This document shows positions 33,421 through 46,079 of a stretch of 64,000 bases of DNA, piece by piece. The DNA comes from Lycorma delicatula (taxonomy: Eukaryota > Arthropoda > Insecta > Hemiptera > Fulgoridae): contig NC_134458.1 in NCBI RefSeq assembly GCF_047948215.1, positions 132,621,571-132,685,570 on the forward strand, written 5' to 3'. Below the pieces are notes generated by a model that was not told where the DNA came from, did not search any database, and worked only from the letters and a program-made list of their open reading frames with translations. The stretch's first letter is position 1, and every line of letters begins with the position of its first letter. The position numbers were made by a program, and so were the translations under genes.

Positions 33421-36239
33421 CACTGATACGACTAGTGCATACACGAAGGTTTTCTTTTACTGGTCTATGCACTTTCTTCGCATTAGAGTAGATCATTCAG
33501 CTTCCTTGTAAGTTAGGGCTTTTTCAGGGAGGTTGGATGACTGTAAGGGGAGATGTGGAGGTCATCTAAAAAAAATATAAAAAAAAAATATAATTATTGT
33601 TATAATACTGTAATCCAATAATTTACTTTTCGATTCATTGTCATCTCCTAATAGTCGATATTTTATCAAAGATTTTATTTTAAACTTATTGAAAATAAGG
33701 TCTATTTTGTAATATCCTCAAACTTAATTAATCTAAGTCCATCTCTTACAGCACAAAATCGAAACCATTTATAATATTTATCAGACTATACGATTATTTA
33801 TAATTAATAAATTATAAAACAAATCCGAGTTTTATAATTAGATTTTCTATCTCTGGGAATAATGATTTTCACTTTGTAGCAAATTCTTGTGGCATAAAGA
33901 AAGAAGGTATTATTTGATAGCATTTAATTGAAATGTCTATGAACTTGGCATAAAAACATATAAATATATATTTGGTTAAGAAGGTACTAGAAAACCACTT
34001 CCCTAATTACGTTCCCCTAGCAATCCTGGTACGGTATATTTTTATGCTTTGAAGATAGATGTTTCATTTTTGAAAGTGACTTATGACTCATGTTAGATAA
34101 TTTACAACCACTACGATTTTGGGAATTAACTTACAGATTTTTTTTTGGTTGAGCTTAAATATTCAACTTTAATATAGGCTTATAATTTTCCGTTAATATT
34201 AAAGTTATGCAATGAATTTATTTAAGCTTTTTTTTAAACGAATTATTTTTTAATTATTATTTCATTTAAATCCATTTAAAATCGTTTTCGTCATCAATGA
34301 AACAAGCGCAGTATTTCTTTAAAAGTATTATTATTCCATTAGAAATAATGAATGTAGCAATATATTCGTAAAAATTTCATAAAACAAAATCTAAGCCTGT
34401 TTTGTATATTTTATTATTAACGTAAAAATCCGTTTTAATTATATAGTTGCAAAATATTACATGTTAATCAAATGTTGATTTTTAAGTACATGTATAAATT
34501 AATATTGATTTTGTATTCAATGAATTTATACAGTTTATAATTTGAAGTTAAATTTCCAGGCTGAATAATATTTTTAATCAGTTCACATTTTATTTATAAC
34601 AAACAATTTATTTGTGAAGTAAATATTGTTTTGATTATTTTAATAAACAGAAAATTAAACTCTACAAAGATACACACTATAACAGTTGCAAATATACATA
34701 TGTATGTGTGTGCGTGTATGTGAATAGTAACAGGTAATACGTTACAAAGGTGTTTTTTAGTGTAGTAGGGGTGTGCACGCGTACATATATTCATATTTGT
34801 GCGAGAGAGAAATTAGAGAAGACAGAGAAGTTTGGTTCTGTAACATCAGGGTTCAAACACTGAACGAAACCACAAGCTCATTGTGAGCTCAAAATGTTAA
34901 CTTCTATCGTTTTATCTGTACGTAGATTATATTTACCCTTTAAATATGTGAAACCATAATAATAAATATATTGAATTATCGTAACTGTAATGTCTGTTAC
35001 TCATAAAGCCTACCCGATATAGTTTTCAGCTTAACATCCCGTTGACTTAATTTACATATCAGTATTTGATATAAAATTCCTTTGAATTGTGGAGTATATT
35101 TACGTAAATACTACAGTAAATTCCTACGGGATCACAACTTTACTGTTAAAACCGATTCATTAGTTTTGGATATGATATCTAGAAATAACAAAAATATCTG
35201 TCATTATTATTATTATTATTGTTTGATGAATCAGATTAACGTTCTTAACTACTTTGTATAACCACTTTATCAAAGTGGGTCAGTACCCACTTTGACAAAA
35301 GAAAAGAAAGCTTTCCCTCACCGGGGAATATTTAGTGTAATCAAGTGAGATTCCGTAACTGGAAAGATTTAAAAATTCCTCAAGAAAGAAGTTTAAATCG
35401 GAAACATATGGTGACGACACTTCTTTTCTTCTCAATCCATTGGATGTTGGGAATGGTGAAGCGGTGAAGGGAAAAAATATTCTAAAATAAAGATATTTTA
35501 AAATTAGTTTTAAACATGGAAATTCTGCATGTGATTATCCCACATTATCTTTTTCTTCTTATTTTTAATATTATTTATTCAAAATCTCACGAATTTGTTG
35601 GTTTTTTTTTTAAGTTTTTCATTTTTATTAAGATAAATAAAATTATACATATTTTTTAAACTGTTGGCAGTTGTAAATTCCAAAAAATTGCAAAATTAAG
35701 AAAAATGAGGGATAATAAAAATATAACACCCACAGAATAATGATTTAACAAGAAAGAAATGTAATAAAATAATAAATAATTAGGGAATAAAGAATTTTAT
35801 TATTAAGAAATGGTATTATAATAGACAAGATAAAAAGAAAAAGCAGGCAAAGTATTGCACAATTTTCCCAGCTATTAATAATAAAAATTAAAAGAATTAA
35901 AGCCAAAAAATAGAATAGATATTTTTAGAGGCGGGGAATAAATCTTAAGAAAAAATTTTCTAAAAATATTCATATATAGGATAAGCTTAACAATTTGCCT
36001 AAGTAAAGTTTTCTCTAAATCTAACACCCACCTTCAATAAAGACGAAAATAAGAAAAAAGAGAATTTTCAAAAAACCTTCTTGCATTTAGTTTCGGTGTT
36101 TATAATTTTTTTTAAATGTTGACATCTCTATACATTGAAGTATAAACTTTCAAAAAATCTTTGAAAAATATTTAAATGAAGGGAAGTAGAGCAAAAACAT
36201 ATAATTAAATTTAAGAGTTGGGATTGATAGATTGAAAAA
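33421..36239. other. AT-rich sequence with one short hairpin
   Basis: No supported gene. A short perfect inverted repeat, tcaaagtgggt/acccactttga with loop cagt, lies at 35270-35295. The other open frames are AT-driven and lack motifs. Confidence 0.5.
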
Positions 36240-36575
36240 AACTTTTTTTTTTAAATGTAAAACGTTTTCTCAAAAAAATGCCTTTGAAGAAAATCAGAAT
36301 TAGAGCTTTCGCTATGTCTTCCATCCCTTAACAATATTTACAAAAATAAAATATGATCAATGATCCATATATATAAATATTTGAGCTAAATTTCAAGGAA
36401 ATCGCTTTGATCACTCCTGAGATATAAGGCCAAAAGCAATGCGACATACATAGTTACATACACATATATATACATGTTTTTTTTTTGTTCTAGATGAACT
36501 AGTTGTCCCTAAAACGTAAAGATTTGCAAAAAAACGCTATACCTCATTTTTGACATGATCACTCTATTTCCTGTT
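36240..36575 (-). repeat. Dispersed repeat Y, copy 2
   Basis: Reverse-complement match to 18884-19240, with ctaaaacgtaaagattt, tctagatgaactagttg, atataaggccaaaagcaatgc and tgaagaaaatc in mirrored order. Non-coding. Confidence 0.75.
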
Positions 36576-38789
36576 TAATAAAGTTATTTTAGCTATAGCC
36601 GGAAAATAAAAAAGATCCATTAAAAAAAGAAAAAATATAGTTTACTTACAAAAATATTAAGCATAAAACTTCGGGTATCAAACAAGATTTTTAAAGTTAT
36701 ATAAATAACAATATTATGTTATTCAAATTGCAATAAAATCAGTTACTGATTTTTTAACATGCATTACAGGAATTTATTCTATTCTAAAAATAGTATATTA
36801 GTTTAGATATTTCCACAACAGATTTTTTCCTGAATCCTATTAAGTCCGCTTTAAAGAAAGAACTTTAAAGTAAGAACATTAGTTGAAATCCCATAGGATC
36901 TCATATGAATAAATAAACATTATTTTCTATGCAATTCCAATTCCTAATGTTCAAAAAATTTTTATGTGCATACTACTTTATACTGATTTAATGTATTTTT
37001 TTTTCTTTAATAAATATTATTTTAGTTGGTAAATATATAAATTTAATAAAGTGTACCGGTACAATTAAAGCTGATAATATTTCATAAATGTTTAATTTTA
37101 AATAAATTAATGCTAATTTAAATCTTTAGAAAATAAACTTTTTGAAACTACTTTAATATGTTGGCTAAGCTATTTTTTATTATCATATTGTACTTATTTC
37201 CTTCGAACTCATAAGTTTTTTTATAATTATTCCCTTGTTAATTCATAAGATATTCTAAATCTGTTGAAGTTTTATGATTATTCTACTTCGGGTGATGTGA
37301 AACGAGAGAATTATTTATTGAAATTAAAATTAAGTTGCATCAAATTTTCATCGTATCAGATTTTTTGCCGATCTTGAATCTTTTCACTCCAAATACTTCT
37401 CTAATTTTTTATTTTAACTTAACCGTGATATGAGGTCCTGGTATTTTCATTTGTTGATGTTAAAACCCATAATAAAATTTTGGTGTTCTATTTGTAGAAG
37501 TTTAAACGTAACTCATACTACTATAATTCTAAAAAGGCTTGGCTCCCCTACAATTAGAAAAACATGTGTTGCAAAAAAATTGTAAAAGTGACGTAACTCT
37601 TTTTTAAACATTACGTTAGAGATTTTATCTGTTTTCAATACAACACAAGATAGATAGATATAAAATAAAAGCTATAGAATAAAATACTAAATGTATTATT
37701 TCTTTTATTAGACTTTCTTTTCTTTGTCATACATCATTACTCCTCGTTTTTCTTCTCCTCTCCGCCAATATTCGAATAGAACGTACTTATGTACCATCTC
37801 ATATCCTTGATTATCTACAATATGTATCATAATCTACAATATGTATTATATCTACAATATGTATCATAATCTTTATATTGATTTATCAATATATTCTACG
37901 TTTCCTTCTAATGTCAAATTAACAGACCGTTTATTTTATAAAATGTGACTACTTCCTGTTTTATTCGTAACTTCTCTTAGTAGTAGATTAATTACAGTTA
38001 TTTATTTGTGGTTATAGTGATTATTTGCTTTTAGTTCAGCTAGTCTTTTATTTTATTCCTAGCAAGGAGCTAGAGTATTTTCACTTATAATTTCAAACAT
38101 CTCATTTTCTATTTAAATAGAACACGTGTCTATAAAATAGCCAACTAGTTTTAACATGTGGAATATAAATCAAAACTTGAAAAATAACCCCTCGACCAAA
38201 AAAATATATTCCCCAAATCAAGCTTTTGTAGTTCTAACACGCGAAACAGTGCAGGTACGTTTGCTAAAAATGGAAACATTATATCAACGTAATATAATAA
38301 TTTATCCAATAATTAATTTATTCTACTATTTAAATTAAGACATAATGAACACACACTTACACATAGTGATATTAAAGTATAGAAACGACTTCACATTTTA
38401 AAATTAAAGGATACTAGAAAGTAAAAACAAGTACGAATCTCCATAGTTACAAAATTACTACTTTATGGTGTGTTTGAAATTTTGTCCGCAATTTTCGATC
38501 CGCCAAAATAAATCAAAATTTTTTTAAACAGAAAGTTGGACGTGTGTACATGATTTTAATTTAAGATTTTATGAGAAAAACTGTAGTGAAAACCGTTTCT
38601 CGATAAATGCCTTGGTTTTTTTTTGTTTTAAGGAATCACAGTTGCAAAAACGGAAAAATCACGGTAGTAGTAAAGTGAGGTAAAATTCCCCGTAGTAACG
38701 TTTTCATTTCATAATACCTTCAGAATTACATCCAATAACAAATATTAATCAGTTAATATTGGAATTAATGTCCCAAACATTAATTATAA
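36576..38789. other. AT-rich sequence, no gene seen
   Basis: No supported gene. A short local repetition of ctacaatatgtat(c/t)at occurs at 37815-37870 (three copies, each close to atcataatc or atta). A slightly less AT-rich stretch at 38460-38700 may be an old repeat. Confidence 0.45.
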
Positions 38790-38885
38790 GAGGGAGAGGT
38801 TTTTTAGCGGGTGAAAGTCCCGCACTGCCGTCAATGCGGGCCTGATGACGGCTGACAGAGCTTTTTCCTCCCCGTACTGGGAAAA
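38790..38885 (+). mobile_element. R1-clade 3'-end fragment
   Basis: About 95 bp matching the reverse complement of 15655-15735: gaggttttttagcgggtga, tcgcact/ccgcactg, tgcgggcctga and tttttcctcccc in order. It contains an inverted repeat, cccgca/tgcggg, also partly kept in the larger copy. It is followed by aataat-rich sequence, as in the other copy. It is a severely 5'-truncated insertion. Confidence 0.85.
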
Positions 38886-39363
38886 AACACTAATAATAAA
38901 GCCGTAACAAATAATAATTTACCCTAATAATAATAATAATACACAATAATAAATAATCTATAACATTAATACAAATTAAATGGCTAGGTAAACTGATATT
39001 ATTTACTTACATACCAGCATATTAATCTTAAAATTTAATTAAACTTTTTCATTCCTAAATTACGTAATATAATAAATTTTGAAAAAAAATTTGAAATTTA
39101 AGAAATGTATTAACAATTTAGAGCAGTAAATCACATATTACTTTACAATGCAATTAATATTATTTTACAACAAAGCAAATTACTGACTTCTCTTTTTGGC
39201 TTCTTACTTCAACATACATGTACAGTATTTCAGTGGCTCTAAATTAATTACGTATCGGAGAATTAGGTTGTAGTGGTTCAAATCTTTGTTCTCGAATACA
39301 AATATTAATGTTATTATTTTAGTTTATTCATTTAGTTTTATCAAATAATAATGCATTTTTCAA

Positions 39364-39445
39364 GTGAAATCGAAAAAACAAATCTATTGATGATGTACGG
39401 GTAGGTGAAATCGAAAAAACAAATCTATTGATGATGTAAGGGTAG
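39364..39445 (+). repeat. Tandem duplication, 41-bp unit, two copies
   Basis: Two almost identical units starting at 39364 and 39405, each with gtgaaatcgaaaaaac and ctattgatgatgta, differing at one position (cggg/aggg). Confidence 0.93.
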
Positions 39446-39600
39446 GTGACAGAATATGGTCTTTAAAAGAGGTGTGTGGTTTATTTAATAATAGATTTCA
39501 AAACAAAGAACCACTAAGTAAATCATCTGTGACCAGACAGTTCAGCGATTTGAAGAAACCGCCACTGTAAGAAATCATCCTTGCACTGAGAATATAATTT
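39440..39600 (+). pseudogene. Mariner-like transposase N-terminal fragment
   Basis: Frame 1 reads LFNNRFQNKEPLSKSSVTRQ and, after a one-base shift, QRFEETATVRNHPCTEN. This is the wording of the helix-turn-helix (FxxRFPxxxPxSKSTVxRxVQRFEETGTVxNxPR type) that opens a common insect mariner-like transposase family. It is probably the same family as the relic at 6750-7490, but a different copy. It is cut at about 39600, where Jockey 3' sequence begins. Confidence 0.6.
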
Positions 39601-39609
39601 ATTATTATT

Positions 39610-40720
39610 AGTGTTGCTGTTTATTTATTTTTTTTGTTTTAGAACAAAAATTTACAGTCGGTTTTTCCTGACGAACCCATAATTAAATAAATAAGATATC
39701 ACAAGAGAGAGGACCATCCAGAGATGAACCCCCACAAAAACAAACGGTGAAAGATTATAATAACAGAAACGTTCTTTTGAATAAAAATACTTATACTAAC
39801 AACTAAAATCCAATAAACGTTCAATATGTGATAAGCATTATCATCACTGGATTCTATACCTAGTCCAGTCGATGGACCACATATGTCCAACATATTCAGT
39901 TCGCACGCGATGTTTTTTTATCAAACAGAAGATGTAGATAAATGAACGAATGAAAACAGCGTTAAACAGTAATAACGTTAAAACAGAAAAAATAAGCGTT
40001 GAAACAATAGTAAACAAAAATCGATAAAAAAAATAGTCACAAGAAATAGTACCGGAAAAAAACAGGAAATAAGAAAACGGGAAAAAAATACTTCAATGAC
40101 AATTACTATGGTCCAGCACATGAAACCTTTTCCATCGTCTGATGTCATCACCGTTGTCTAACAGGTTCAAAATAAGAGCCTTAGCAGGTTCTTTAGCCTT
40201 AGCATGTATTTAGAACTGAAACGATCAATCTCATTCCGAACTAACGGGATCACCAAATATTTATGTATTTCGGAATTCCTGATGTACCAAGACGGTTGAG
40301 TAAGTTTCCTCAATAGCCAATACATACACTCGAATTTCTGGTCAGTCGGTTTCTCCAGTACATGACCTCTCCACGTCATTCGTCAATCTAGGTACAAGCC
40401 AAAGTATCTTACTACCCTAATCGTATGAGGAATTTCAATGTTATTCAAACAGGAGGGCACTCTCCTTTCTTAGTTGTAAAAGTAACGTGAGTAAATTTCG
40501 CCGGATTGATTTTAATCTTCCATTTGTGTAGCCATGTACTAATCGCATCCAACGCCAACTGAATCTTTTCGAGACTACAGTCAGGTTATCTACAACCGGT
40601 AAGATAAGATCGCCATATCATCCACATACGATGCAATTGCAACAGATCCTGGGCAAGGAAGTTCAGCATAATACACTAGAAATAAAACCGGTCCCAATAT
40701 CATGGAACTTAATTACTACC
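39610..40720 (-). mobile_element. Jockey-clade LINE remnant, 5'-truncated
   Basis: Minus-strand 3' part of a Jockey-type element: decayed reverse transcriptase thumb and C-terminus (40100-40720) followed by a 3' region ending in T-rich (plus) sequence near 39630. It inserted beside, or cut off, the transposase fragment at 39440-39600. A second, separate Jockey-type 3' end lies at 43620-44125. Confidence 0.72.
40100..40720 (-). pseudogene. Jockey-clade RT C-terminal remnant
   Basis: With frame changes, the minus strand reads a motif-C area near 40600 (YGDLILPVVDNLTVVSKR, degenerate YxDD), then RWMRLVHGYTNGRLKSI (the post-motif-C helix), then MTWRGHVLEKPTDQKFECMY and WLLRKLTQ (YWLLG-type segment), then RNSEIHKYLVIPLVRNEIDR with FSSKYMLRL (the EIxRFxxKYxxRL signature of Jockey C-termini), and LLDNGDDIRRWKRFHVLD at the end. 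Several stops and frameshifts are present. Confidence 0.75.
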
Positions 40721-41669
40721 ATAAAATAGTAATTTTGTAACTATGTAAATCCGCACTTGTTTTCACCGCTTAATATGCCTCAGTTCTGAAATATAAAGTC
40801 CTTTCCGTATACTTTAATATCACTCTGTATAAACTTGCAGTTAGAAATATTAAAGTAAATAATAAAATACATCTTCTGTTTGTTTAATTTTAAGGTTACT
40901 GTATACACAGTGATACTAGGTTAAGGGAATAAATAAATATTTTATTCTGATCGCTGTATTATAATACATTATATAGATAACATCAGATATGAGTAGGTGT
41001 ATTATGAAAGAAAACAAGCCAACATTTTCCGGGATGAATTAAGTGAATACATGGTAAAAACCTTCATTAGATCAGAGTCACAAAATATACAGTTAATTAG
41101 AAAATATAAAGGAATAAATCTCAGATTAGCAATTTAAAGTATATAACGATATTTAGAATGAAATTTTTTTTATACAATATATGAATATATGTAGCAATAG
41201 ACAAGCTTTAAATAAAACTACTAAGACAGGATGGTTTTATGTAGCCTTTCAAATTCTTAAATTCAGATTAAATGAAATAAGTGAAGTTTAGTAAATAATA
41301 AATAATGTATGAATACATCACCACATATACACATTAGCGCGCATGAACACACCCACACAGTATGACAACCTGAAAGTGGAGAAATAAAATGGAATAACTA
41401 CCTGAAATAGGAAAAGATTCTATGACAAAACAGAAAACAGGAAGCTAGTTTAAACTGCTTACACAATCTTATTCTTTCACGCTTTGTAATTTTATTACTT
41501 AATTACAAGAAAATCTTTTTTAATTTCTTTTTGTATCGCTATCGTTCACGTAATTCTTTTCTTGTTACGTTTTTCATATTTCTTTTTAAATATTCCTCAT
41601 ATTTTAATTATTAGCTAATTAATCATAATAATGAATTTCAGTGTAATTACCTAGCATCTATACACATAA
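40721..41669. other. AT-rich sequence, no gene seen
   Basis: No motif or repeat recognised. Confidence 0.5.
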
Positions 41670-42375
41670 TAAAATGATAATTAGGGTTGTCCATGTGCGC
41701 GCACCACGCAAAAAAATATTGGACAGATTTTAATAAAACTTTGCAGATTTATACCTCAGAAGCTTGGTCATTATCTCCAATTAGAATTATTACGATATTC
41801 CTAATGGGGGTTAAGATATTAAAGAAATTCATTAAAGAAAAAAAATTAAATCGTTTATTTAATTATATTTTTGTTACCGTGGTAAAAGAAAAAAAATCTC
41901 TGAGTTCAGACCTACATACTTTTAAAAATTTTAATATTTTATTATATGATCATTATTAAATTATTTTTTACTGTAATTAGATTAGATTAGCATATTTAGC
42001 GAACTTTTATGGGTTTTAGTTGTTTAATTTGGCTGTTGATATTGGATTTCTTATTATTCAAAATCGTCTAAAAGAATGAAAGTATCTCGGTCCTCTGAAA
42101 CAGCTGAAGTGCGTAATTCTTTGATATCTGCTGACCGAGAGCGCTACGCCAGACTCGAGCTGTAGCTTTCTCTACAGCAGGAGCGTATCAGAGGTTCTAT
42201 TTCAAAAACGAGGTAAACGTTGTAGGAAAGAGAGCTCTTTTCAGGCTTCGTTATTTACCAGCATTCACAACCGTGAAGATAACGAACACAACGGGAATCA
42301 ATGGACGGAGCCCCCTTGGAGGGTCAGGGCTTGCTTCGCTCACCCTTCCCGGTTAGTATTAGATAATAATCTAGT
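41670..42375 (+). mobile_element. Dispersed element family A/B, copy 2
   Basis: Collinear match to 9835-10765, including the reading frame with SRSSETAEV-type words and ctgaccgagagcgctacgcc near 42130. The 90-codon frame at 41687-41959 lies in the AT-rich left part and is not conserved in copy 1. The right end is taataatctag followed by t. A CTAG-T end would suit a Helitron, but copy 1 does not end the same way. Confidence 0.72.
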
Positions 42376-42623
42376 CATTATTTATTTTAACTTATTTTAA
42401 ATGACAGACAAATAAATTTTATGTATTTATTTTTACACAAGTTAATTATTCTTTCTTTCGTTTTGGAATCAACATTTTAGTTACACAATTATATAAATAA
42501 GTAATACTTAAGATTGTGTTAGATAAAACACAAAAATGCTTTATTTGGGAAACAAAGTATAAATAGTTTTCAGATTATTTTTAATTGTATTCATCCCAAC
42601 TAAGTCTATTTCTTTACGAATGT

Positions 42624-42937
42624 TTTTTCTGTTTAGCCTCCGGAAATCACCATCAGGTATTACTTCAGAGGTTGAATGAGGATGATATGTATGAGTAAGT
42701 GAAGTGTAGTCTTGTACAGTCTCAGGTCGATCATTTCTGAGATGCATGGTTAATTGATACCAAAGAACACTGGTATCCACGATGTAGTATTAAAATCCAT
42801 ATTAAAGTAACTAACTGCAGACTAGCTAACTAACTGTAAAATAACTGACTTTACTAGGATTTGAACGTTGGAACTCTCGACTTCGAAATCAGCTGATTTG
42901 CGAAGACGCGTTCACCACTAAACCAACCCGGTGGGTT
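42624..42937 (-). mobile_element. tRNA-derived SINE family 1, internally altered
   Basis: Minus-orientation copy. Head at the right end with the A box (ggtttagtggtgaacgcg) and a decayed B box (ttcaaatcc). The body shares cctctgaagtaatacctgatg-like and cagtgttctttggtatca words with the other copies. It has about 40 bp of extra sequence near 42800-42840 (with a repeated taactaact) and lacks the tggttgggtttc stretch. No target duplication could be seen. Confidence 0.85.
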
Positions 42938-43617
42938 ATCTTTTCAAAATAGTTTTTTCTTAATCCACTATTTCAAGTACCATAAAGAAAATTAACTATT
43001 CAAAAATTATTTCTTTTTTAAAGCTATGACCATATTATTTATATTTTTCATAAAATTCTTTGCTTCAAACTATAAGTTTATTGTTTATAACCCTATAAAT
43101 ATAATTTAATTTTGTCGGTGGCTTAAGGGATATTCATGGATGATTTGCTACAAACGTTATAACTTACTCAGATTCAGCCACAACTTATCGATCCGTTGTT
43201 AAAAAAAAAGGAAATGATGAGAAAAGTAGAAGGGATAGAGTTGGTTTGTGGGGGGGGACACTTGTTGAATGCTGTTGGTTAGAAAAACTTCAGAAATAAA
43301 TTGAACGAGGGATTGTGGTTTGTATTTCATTTTAGAGTGTTTTGTTGTCACGAAACTCAAACGTAACAATAGAAACGACTTCGTTGTATATAATAATTTG
43401 ACATTTAAAATTTATCTCAGTTAGTAAAAATTATTGTTATTATTAATTTTTTATTAGGACATCGATGAAAATATATACCTCATATTAAAAAAGATTGTAA
43501 TATTGGATAAATTTTAATTATAGAAAATATTTTTAATAAAATTTGATTACAAAATGTTTCTTCTTTATTATGTATTTAATTTTTATTCATCATAAAATTT
43601 TATTGTCATATTTATTA
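42938..43617. other. AT-rich sequence, no gene seen
   Basis: No motif recognised. A G-run (ttgtggggggggac) lies near 43248. Confidence 0.5.
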
Positions 43618-44125
43618 ATTTTTTTTTGTTTCAAATAAAATTTACAATCAGTTACACTATTACAGAAACCATAAGTATATATGATGACATATTAGATCGC
43701 ATATAGAGAGGTTTCCATCGAACCTCCTTAAAAATCATATACTAATATTCTTAAAAAGAACATTCATTGTAAGTATACACATAGAGTTAGGTTAGAGAAC
43801 AGTTCAACACAAAACAAGACAAAGTAAAAATAATGTCAATAATTCATAAATAAGAGAAAAATTAAAATAAAACTATAATTAATAATGAACGAATAGTAAT
43901 TAAAATTGAAGGAGGTGAAATATAGATATGATATGTAACACTTAGTTGACGCAGCACCACCTCAAATCACATAAAATCACCAAAATCTAGCACGTAGAGT
44001 CGTTTTAATCTGCTAACGTCTTCACTATTGTCTAGAAAGTTAATAGCTAAATGGTTCACGTGGTTGTTTATCCTCAATCTATATTTCATACCGAATCGCT
44101 GTATTTCTTTTCTTACATATGATAA
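43618..44125 (-). mobile_element. Jockey-clade LINE 3' end
   Basis: Minus strand. The C-terminus of a Jockey-type ORF2 is open for about 50 codons: EIQRFGMKYRLRINNHVNHL, then AINFLDNSEDVSRLKRLYVL, then DFGDFM and a stop near 43965. A 3' region of about 340 bp ends in an A-tail (T-run on plus near 43618-43628). The signature EIxRFxxKYxxRLxxHxNxLAxNxLDN is specific to Jockey-like C-termini. This is a separate insertion from the Jockey remnant at 39.6-40.7 kb. Confidence 0.82.
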
Positions 44126-44479
44126 ACCCAGTTATTTGTAGAATGTGTGAATATTTATTTATTAATGTATTTTACTGCATGGATATTTTTATTTCTTGCA
44201 TAATTACTTTTATTTTTGTAAATAAAAGATTAATGAATTTCAGAAACTTGTGCTTTTGTTAAGTGTTCTAACCATAATTATCAGTAGGTGATTTAATATG
44301 AATTACATGAGCCTCTCTTGAATATTGCTTAACCATTTTTCCTTTCTCTCACTAAAACGGATTATGGACCCAAACTCTGTCCATTATCAAGTATGTTTCA
44401 TTTATTGTAAATGCCGGAATATCAAATTGATTTCCTAGTAAATTAATTAATTTTCAGTTACAAATTTACTTTATCACTA

Positions 44480-46015
44480 CTACTATTATTATTATGATCT
44501 CTCCATTTTTTCAACGATTTCTATGTCTCTTCAGCCTCCTGTACAGTATTAAAAACACGTTTTGTAATCTCTCCTTCTCTGTTCGTTTCAAGTCTTGAAT
44601 CATTTACTTATATTGTTTGCCAATATCGCTAATTTCTTCCAGGGCAAGTTTTCTTCATATATCCACATTATTTACTGTGTGCAACCTTTCACTGTTCGAA
44701 AGAACCTCACCTCTTTTCTTTATAATACAAGTTTCATTATCATAATAATACTCTCCTGGTTATAACATTATAAAACTTCAATTGGATTTTCTTTTTATGT
44801 ACTTAAAAAATATTCAAATTGAGCTGTAGATATTTTGATTATCTTTTAATTTCTTATCTTTGTGTGATTCCTCGAGAATACTAACATCATATTCTAGATA
44901 ATTCACTTACTGGTTTAAAAACTGTTCTGTTAATTTCTACTTTCGAGTAGATCAAATTCTTTTCTTTTAATGCGATATCTTTTTTCTAAGTTATATGCAG
45001 ATGTTTGTATAATATATTTCACATCGATTTAGTGATACGTAGTCTTTCTGTAACTCATCTTCTGACTTATTAAAATCACTTGATCAGAAGCATATAGGAT
45101 AATGTTTATTATCCATTCATATTTATGCATTTGGAATCATCTCCTACTCCTCTTTTACCAGATCGTCAACTAAATATTAAGTAATACAGGTGATAAACTA
45201 TATCCTTACCTAAAGCCTTGATTTTACCAAAAAAAAAATATTACGAATTGTTTTACATCAATACATGTAAACTAGATGTATTGTTTGCATCAATAGATGT
45301 CTTAGTTCCCTGGTAGATATTTTTAATGAGACTTATAATGTAGAGTGGAAATCCCCTTTTTTGTAAAATACACCTAAAGGTGCGTTGTTAATTCGGTTGA
45401 ATGCTTTTTATAGATCAAGGAATGCTAAATGTGTTCAAAAATTAAATTCTTTTCCTTTTCTGACTATTTGTTTAAGGAAACAGCACCATCAAATCCATTA
45501 CCTCTCAGCGAAATCCGTTTTCATTCTCCACTAACGATACTTTAGTAATATTCCTCATTCTATTATTAACAATCCTTGCATAAACCTTTTAAAGAAATTT
45601 AATAAACTAATATCCCATGAATTCGCACAATTAATTGTTTTGGTCACTTTTTTGAAGTTTCCCACGCTTCATTCCTTTGTTATAGATCTATGATGCCAGC
45701 ACCTTTTTAGGAAATTCCCGGATCGATTCAAGAAAACAGGACCCGTATTCTTAGATAATTCTGAATTTAATTTACCCGATCCTACCGGTTTCCTGTTTTT
45801 CATTAAACCACAGCTCTTTCTAATTCTTCATGTGAGATTCATCTACTGATCCTGAATTAATATCCAACGCTTTTTGTTTAAAAGTTTCATTATAGTCCAT
45901 ACCTCACAATAAAGCTTTATTATTAAGGCGTATCCTTTAATAGTTTATTTATCTTTCAGTTAGTTTACGTTAACCTTCTAGAGCACTTATTAAAGAAAAT
46001 TAGCATAACTGTTCT
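44480..46015 (-). pseudogene. Degenerate non-LTR reverse transcriptase
   Basis: Read on the minus strand across many frame changes: GLMKNRKPVGSGKLNSEL (the KAxGxDxIxxEL region), ANSWDISLLNFFKRF (NNYRGISLLN region), RNITKVSLVENENGF, DL-KAFNRINN (motif A), LYIISLIKNIYQGTKTSI, NQGFR-GYSLSPVLLNI (motif B), ILYASDQVIL (motif C; ADD is ASD) and VEINRTVFKPVSEL (post-thumb). It is a LINE polymerase in the expected order, over about 1.5 kb, with numerous stops and therefore old. Clade not assigned. Confidence 0.7.
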
Positions 46016-46079
46016 AAATAATAGTTATTGTTTAATATTCTCAACTGCAGTTCAACGTAATTTCCATAGAGTACGGTAG

